A stretch of 64,000 bases of DNA from Dokdonia donghaensis DSW-1 (GTDB lineage: Bacteria; Bacteroidota; Bacteroidia; Flavobacteriales; Flavobacteriaceae), in NCBI RefSeq assembly GCF_001653755.1, contig NZ_CP015125.1, positions 2,303,501-2,367,500 on the forward strand. The letters are read 5' to 3'. The position numbers were made by a program, and so were the translations under genes. The notes below the pieces were generated by a model. That model saw only the letters and a program-made list of their open reading frames with translations. It did not search any database and was not told where the DNA came from. Below, piece after piece: positions 60,389 to 64,000 of the stretch; position 1 is the first letter of the stretch, and every line of letters begins with the position of its first letter.

Positions 60389-63220
60389 CTAGTTCATTTC
60401 TTTTTTTAAGAACTCAGCTGTGTAGCCTTTATTCTTTTTAATTATTTGTTCTGGCGTACCTACGGCCACTACCTCGCCACCGCCTTTACCACCTTCATAA
60501 CCTATATCAATTATATAATCTGCCATTTTTACAACATCCAGATTGTGCTCAATGATAAGAATGGTGTTTCCTTTATCTACAAGCTTATTAAGAACTTCCA
60601 TTAATACTCGTATATCTTCAAAATGGAGTCCCGTAGTAGGCTCATCTAATATATAAAAAGTATTGCCAGTATCACGCTTACTAAGCTCTGAAGCCAGCTT
60701 GATACGTTGTGCCTCTCCACCAGAAAGGGTAGTACTTTGCTGTCCTAGAGTTATATAGCCTAACCCTACATCTTTTATGGTTTTTAACTTTCGGTGTATT
60801 TTTGGGATGTTTTCAAAGAAGTCTGTCGCCTCATTCATCGTCATTTCTAGTACATCTGCGATAGATTTTCCCTTATAACGTATCTCAAGTGTCTCTCTAT
60901 TAAAACGTTTACCTTGGCAGGTCTCACATTCTACATACACATCTGGTAGAAAATTCATCTCTATAACCCTAAGGCCACCACCTTTACAAGTCTCACACCT
61001 ACCTCCTGTAACGTTAAAACTAAAACGTCCAGGCTTATAGCCTCTTATAAGTGCTTCTGGAGTTTTTGCAAATAGACTACGTATCTCATCAAAGGCCTTT
61101 GTATAAGTAGCGGGATTTGATCTAGGCGTTCTACCTATAGGTGATTGATTTATATCTATAACCTTGTCACATTCATCTAGACCCTTTATACTCTTATAGG
61201 GCATAGGTTTCTTTACGCCATTAAAGTAATGTGCATTCATAATAGGGTAGAGGGTCTCATTAATAAGCGTAGACTTACCACTACCAGAAACACCGGTGAC
61301 CGCTATCATTTTACCTAGCGGTATTTTTATAGATACATTTTTGAGATTATTACCAGTAGCACCTTTAAGCTCTATAAATTTCCCGTTTCCTTTTCTACGT
61401 TTTTTAGGGATGGTAATTTCCTTCTCTCCATTGAGATATTGTGCAGTAAGAGTGCTGTGGTTTAACAGTTCTTGTGGTGTTCCTTCACTTATAATCTCAC
61501 CTCCATAATTACCAGCTTTGGGACCTATATCTATCACGTGATCTGCACGCTCTATCATATCCTTATCGTGCTCTACAACTATCACAGAATTTCCTATATC
61601 TCTAAGTGATACAAGAGAGTTTATAAGCTTCTCATTATCTCGCTGGTGGAGCCCTATACTGGGCTCATCTAGAATGTAAAGTACACCTACAAGTTGTGAA
61701 CCTATTTGAGTAGCTAGACGTATACGTTGTGCTTCTCCACCAGAAAGAGACTTAGAGCTTCTGTTTAAGTTTAAATAGGTGAGACCTACATCTACAAGGA
61801 ATTGTATTCTTGATTTTATTTCTTTTATAATTTCAGAGCCTATCTTGAGTTGCTTTTCTGAAAGTCTTGAGTCTACCGTTTCAAACCAGTCTTTAAGCTC
61901 AAGAATATCCATAGATGCGAGGTCTGCAATACTCTGGTTATCTACTTTAAAATAAAGAGATTCTTTACGTAATCGTGATCCCTCACACACTGGACAAGCT
62001 ACTTTATTCATATAGCTTTTTGCCCATCTTACGAGAGAAGTAGACTCACTATCTTTATAGGTACTTTCTATAAAATTTGCGACACCTTCAAAATCTATTT
62101 TATAATCTCTTGTAACTCCTAGTTGTTTTGAAGAAACAGAAAACTTCTCATTACCTCCGTAAAAGATAAAGTCCATCGCCTCTTGTGGGATGCGTTCTAT
62201 GGGGTCTGTAAGTTTAAAGTCAAAACGCTCTGCGATGAGCTGTAACTGTTTAAATATCCAGTTGTTCTTTTTTGGACCGTGTGGGTCAAGCCCTCCGGCA
62301 TTTATAGACTTTTTAGGGTCTGGAACAATCTTTTTTGGGTTTACCTTATAAAGTTCACCTATACCGTTACAATTAGGACAAGCACCCTTAGGCGAATTAA
62401 AAGAAAAATTATTAGGCTCAGGATTAGGGTATGAGATGCCAGAAGTAGGGCACATCAGGTTACGGCTAAAATAGCGTACCTCTTGTGTATCGTGATCTAG
62501 TACCATAAGTACATCATCACCGTGATACATCGCAGTATTTATACTTTCGCGCAAGCGTTTACTATCCTCATCACTTTTTTTAACCTGCATACGGTCTATC
62601 ACAATCTCAATGTCGTGCACCTTGTAGCGGTCCACCTTCATTCCTTTTGTAATATCACGTACTTCACCATCTACACGCACTTTTACAAATCCCTGCTTTG
62701 CAATTTGTTCAAAAAGCTCCCTATAATGCCCCTTACGAGAGCGTATGGTAGGAGCGAGAATATTTATACGCTTACCCTCATAACTCTCTGTAATGAGCTC
62801 CTGTATTTGCTCATCACTATAGCTCACCATTTTCTCCCCCGTATTGTACGAGTAAGCATCTGCTGCACGGGCATAGAGTAGGCGTAAGAAGTCGTAAATC
62901 TCTGTAATAGTCCCCACGGTAGAACGCGGGCTTTTACTTGTGGTTTTTTGCTCAATGGCAATTACTGGAGATAAACCTAAAATTTGATCTACATCTGGAC
63001 GCTCTAATCCACCCAGAAATTGTCTAGCATAGGCCGAAAAGGTCTCAATATAACGGCGTTGTCCCTCTGCATAAATGGTATCAAAAGCCAGCGAACTCTT
63101 ACCACTACCCGAAAGACCGGTAATAACAACCAGTTTTTCTCTAGGTATCATTACATCAATATTCTTTAGGTTATGAGCGCGAGCACCATATACTTCAATA
63201 CGTTCTTCTTGTTCTATCAT
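60389..63220 (-). CDS. uvrA: UvrA family excinuclease ATPase, copy 2
   Basis: A 943-residue UvrA with Walker A GLSGSGKS at 35-42, a second GVSGSGKS in the C-terminal half, signature blocks KSLSGGEAQR and TTLSGGEAQR, and the zinc-finger cysteines (CPNCNGIG, CPVCEGSR, CETCKGGG, CETCQGKR). It recognises damaged DNA and loads UvrB. It differs throughout from the copy at 21566, so the two are old paralogues. Both have intact motifs, and which one is the main repair enzyme cannot be told from sequence. Confidence 0.95.
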   Translation of the reverse strand: MIEQEERIEVYGARAHNLKNIDVMIPREKLVVITGLSGSGKSSLAFDTIYAEGQRRYIETFSAYARQFLGGLERPDVDQILGLSPVIAIEQKTTSKSPRSTVGTITEIYDFLRLLYARAADAYSYNTGEKMVSYSDEQIQELITESYEGKRINILAPTIRSRKGHYRELFEQIAKQGFVKVRVDGEVRDITKGMKVDRYKVHDIEIVIDRMQVKKSDEDSKRLRESINTAMYHGDDVLMVLDHDTQEVRYFSRNLMCPTSGISYPNPEPNNFSFNSPKGACPNCNGIGELYKVNPKKIVPDPKKSINAGGLDPHGPKKNNWIFKQLQLIAERFDFKLTDPIERIPQEAMDFIFYGGNEKFSVSSKQLGVTRDYKIDFEGVANFIESTYKDSESTSLVRWAKSYMNKVACPVCEGSRLRKESLYFKVDNQSIADLASMDILELKDWFETVDSRLSEKQLKIGSEIIKEIKSRIQFLVDVGLTYLNLNRSSKSLSGGEAQRIRLATQIGSQLVGVLYILDEPSIGLHQRDNEKLINSLVSLRDIGNSVIVVEHDKDMIERADHVIDIGPKAGNYGGEIISEGTPQELLNHSTLTAQYLNGEKEITIPKKRRKGNGKFIELKGATGNNLKNVSIKIPLGKMIAVTGVSGSGKSTLINETLYPIMNAHYFNGVKKPMPYKSIKGLDECDKVIDINQSPIGRTPRSNPATYTKAFDEIRSLFAKTPEALIRGYKPGRFSFNVTGGRCETCKGGGLRVIEMNFLPDVYVECETCQGKRFNRETLEIRYKGKSIADVLEMTMNEATDFFENIPKIHRKLKTIKDVGLGYITLGQQSTTLSGGEAQRIKLASELSKRDTGNTFYILDEPTTGLHFEDIRVLMEVLNKLVDKGNTILIIEHNLDVVKMADYIIDIGYEGGKGGGEVVAVGTPEQIIKKNKGYTAEFLKKEMN

Positions 63221-63238
63221 AGAATTTTAGGCAAGTAA

Positions 63239-63246
63239 CAAATTTA
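63239..63246 (-). promoter_or_regulatory. TAAATTTG -7 element for uvrA copy 2
   Basis: A TAnnTTTG match on the minus strand 18 bases before the ATG. No upstream TTG box was assigned. Confidence 0.4.
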
Positions 63247-63323
63247 CCGCTTTAAGGCTTAATTAGAAAGTGAGTACTACTATAAGAGATTGTTAATATT
63301 AATGCCTGCAGCGTGGTTTTTTT

Positions 63324-63341
63324 ACGCTTTCGCGAAAGCGT
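63324..63341. repeat. Palindromic repeat copy 16 (18 bp, intergenic)
   Basis: ACGCTTTCGCGAAAGCGT, between the uvrA start and the stop of the frameshifted methyltransferase. Confidence 0.95.
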
Positions 63342-63383
63342 GATTCTACCCCATAAAACTATATGAAATTGCAAGATATTTTT

Positions 63384-63817
63384 TTAAAACAATAACGGAA
63401 TAAGACGGTAGGTTGTCTTCTTATATGCTTTATAGGTTGCTCCAAAATGACTTGACAACAGTTGCTCTTCTCTATAAATCTTTAAAACTAGAACTACGAC
63501 AAGTGCTATATATAGCATTGAATTTATAATACTCAAAGGAATAAAAGCAGCTGGGATAAAAAATAAGAGAATGCCTGTATACATAGGATTGCGCAAGATT
63601 TGATAAGGACCACGGCTTACTAAAGCCTCAGATTTAACCTCTGGCTGAATATTAAAATTACCGATACGCATTGCAAGCACTCCCCACAAAACTATCGCAA
63701 ACCCACAGACCTTAAAGAGCAAGGGTATACACTCCACACTAAAACTTGCTGAATTGTAGAGTAGGGGGCTATGAGTAAACCTTGAGCAATAACGAGTAGT
63801 AATGAAAATCGAGACAC
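63384..63817 (-). pseudogene. Isoprenylcysteine-methyltransferase-like membrane protein, frameshifted
   Basis: The long reading frame (63384-63737, GTG start) encodes 117 residues, including MRIGNFNIQPEVKSEALVSR, RGPYQILRNPMYTG and a C-terminal YREEQLL, typical of the PEMT/ICMT-type methyltransferase family. It lacks the first membrane span. That span is found upstream in another frame: from GTG at 63817, SRFSLLLVIAQGLLIAPYST, then IQQVLVWSVYP. The frames would join near 63715-63745, just where LLFKVCGFAIVLWG begins. A one-base change explains this. It may be a true pseudogene, a sequencing error, or a gene with a truncated but working product. Confidence 0.7.
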
Positions 63818-63847
63818 GATAAGAAATTTACTAGGGTTTTGTGTATT

Positions 63848-63877
63848 AAAAAAGGGTTACGATAACGTAACCCTTTT
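63848..63877 (-). terminator. Terminator after acyl-CoA synthetase gene
   Basis: AAAAGGGTTACG pairs with CGTAACCCTTTT around a four-base loop and is followed by six T on the minus strand, 8 bases past the stop at 63885. Confidence 0.9.
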
Positions 63878-63884
63878 GATTGTT

Positions 63885-64000
63885 TTATAATCCGTAGATG
63901 TCATTATAAAGATGAACGTAGTTCTCTTTAATGATTTTACGTTTAAGCTTCATAGTAGGAGTGAGGTGACCACTCTCTACCGTCCAGGCATCTGGAGTAA
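63885..64000 (-). CDS. Long-chain acyl-CoA synthetase, C-terminal end only
   Basis: Only the last 38 codons are inside the window: PDAWTVESGHLTPTMKLKRK followed by IIKENYVHLYNDIYGL and a stop. The LTPTMKLKRK block, containing the conserved C-terminal Lys of adenylate-forming enzymes, and the ending YxxIYG are typical of long-chain fatty-acid-CoA ligases. It activates fatty acids with ATP and CoA. The catalytic body lies beyond the right edge. Confidence 0.85.
   Translation of the reverse strand, partial: TPDAWTVESGHLTPTMKLKRKIIKENYVHLYNDIYGL

Noticed and set aside
62543..62558. ACTTTCGCGCAAGCGT in uvrA as a repeat copy
   Set aside because: The core is broken and it lies in a conserved coding stretch, so chance resemblance is likely. 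The TTTTGGCGAAAGCCAAAA inverted repeat at 23899-23916 in the other uvrA is set aside for the same reason.

Overview
The window is chromosomal DNA of a marine-type member of the Flavobacteriaceae, most like Dokdonia/Krokinobacter. That placement is an inference. It rests on AT-rich DNA, a SusC/SusD pair, a type IX secretion C-terminal sorting domain, a bacillithiol-linked YtxJ protein, TAnnTTTG promoter elements, and an abundant GCTTTCGCGAAAGC palindrome. No rRNA, tRNA, IS element, prophage or CRISPR array was seen.

Layout. Positions 1-1631 hold a toxin-antitoxin-like pair (PIN-like DUF4411 gene plus XRE/ImmA-IrrE metallopeptidase) that looks like the only accessory module. Positions 1902-9000 carry clpB, ytxJ, two tiny genes and a blaI-blaR1 pair whose promoter is overlaid by two operators exactly 20 bp apart. 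Positions 9092-20628 look like a peptide or N-acyl amino acid scavenging region: a SusCD pair flanked by two paralogous secreted M20D amidohydrolases, an M28 peptidase, a CBM9-like lipoprotein, a type IX secreted protein and a beta-propeller protein. Positions 20677-29723 hold a first uvrA, an ECF sigma factor with a 50-residue companion gene, an endonuclease III with no cysteines, bcp and an MBL-fold hydrolase. Positions 29725-33900 form a four-gene operon (BatA-like protein, metal-ligand-less dihydroorotase paralogue, small membrane protein, esterase). Positions 33941-42986 hold a GAF histidine kinase, a DUF2400 protein, lolD, a CBM9/DUF5916 outer-membrane protein, folE, hutH and two small paralogous proteins. 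Positions 43085-63246 hold clpC, gyrA, a TPR protein, an NlpC/P60 peptidase, a thiolase, a 7TM-HD phosphodiesterase, a fused 2-oxoacid dehydrogenase E1, a pseudo-M1 peptidase joined to a beta-barrel-like domain, a LOG protein and a second uvrA. The right edge has a frameshifted methyltransferase and the tail of an acyl-CoA synthetase.

The strongest unexplained signal is the palindrome, with core GCTTTCGCGAAAGC and full form TACGCTTTCGCGAAAGCGTA. There are 16 perfect core copies. They are strikingly evenly spaced: mean gap about 3.9 kb, shortest 1.56 kb, longest 6.2 kb. Nine are intergenic. Seven lie inside genes, where five are read as Ala-Phe-Ala-Lys-Ala and two as Leu-Ser-Arg-Lys. In both amidohydrolases the repeat itself supplies the predicted signal peptidase cleavage site. 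It behaves like a genome-wide architectural or uptake sequence whose reader protein is unknown to me.
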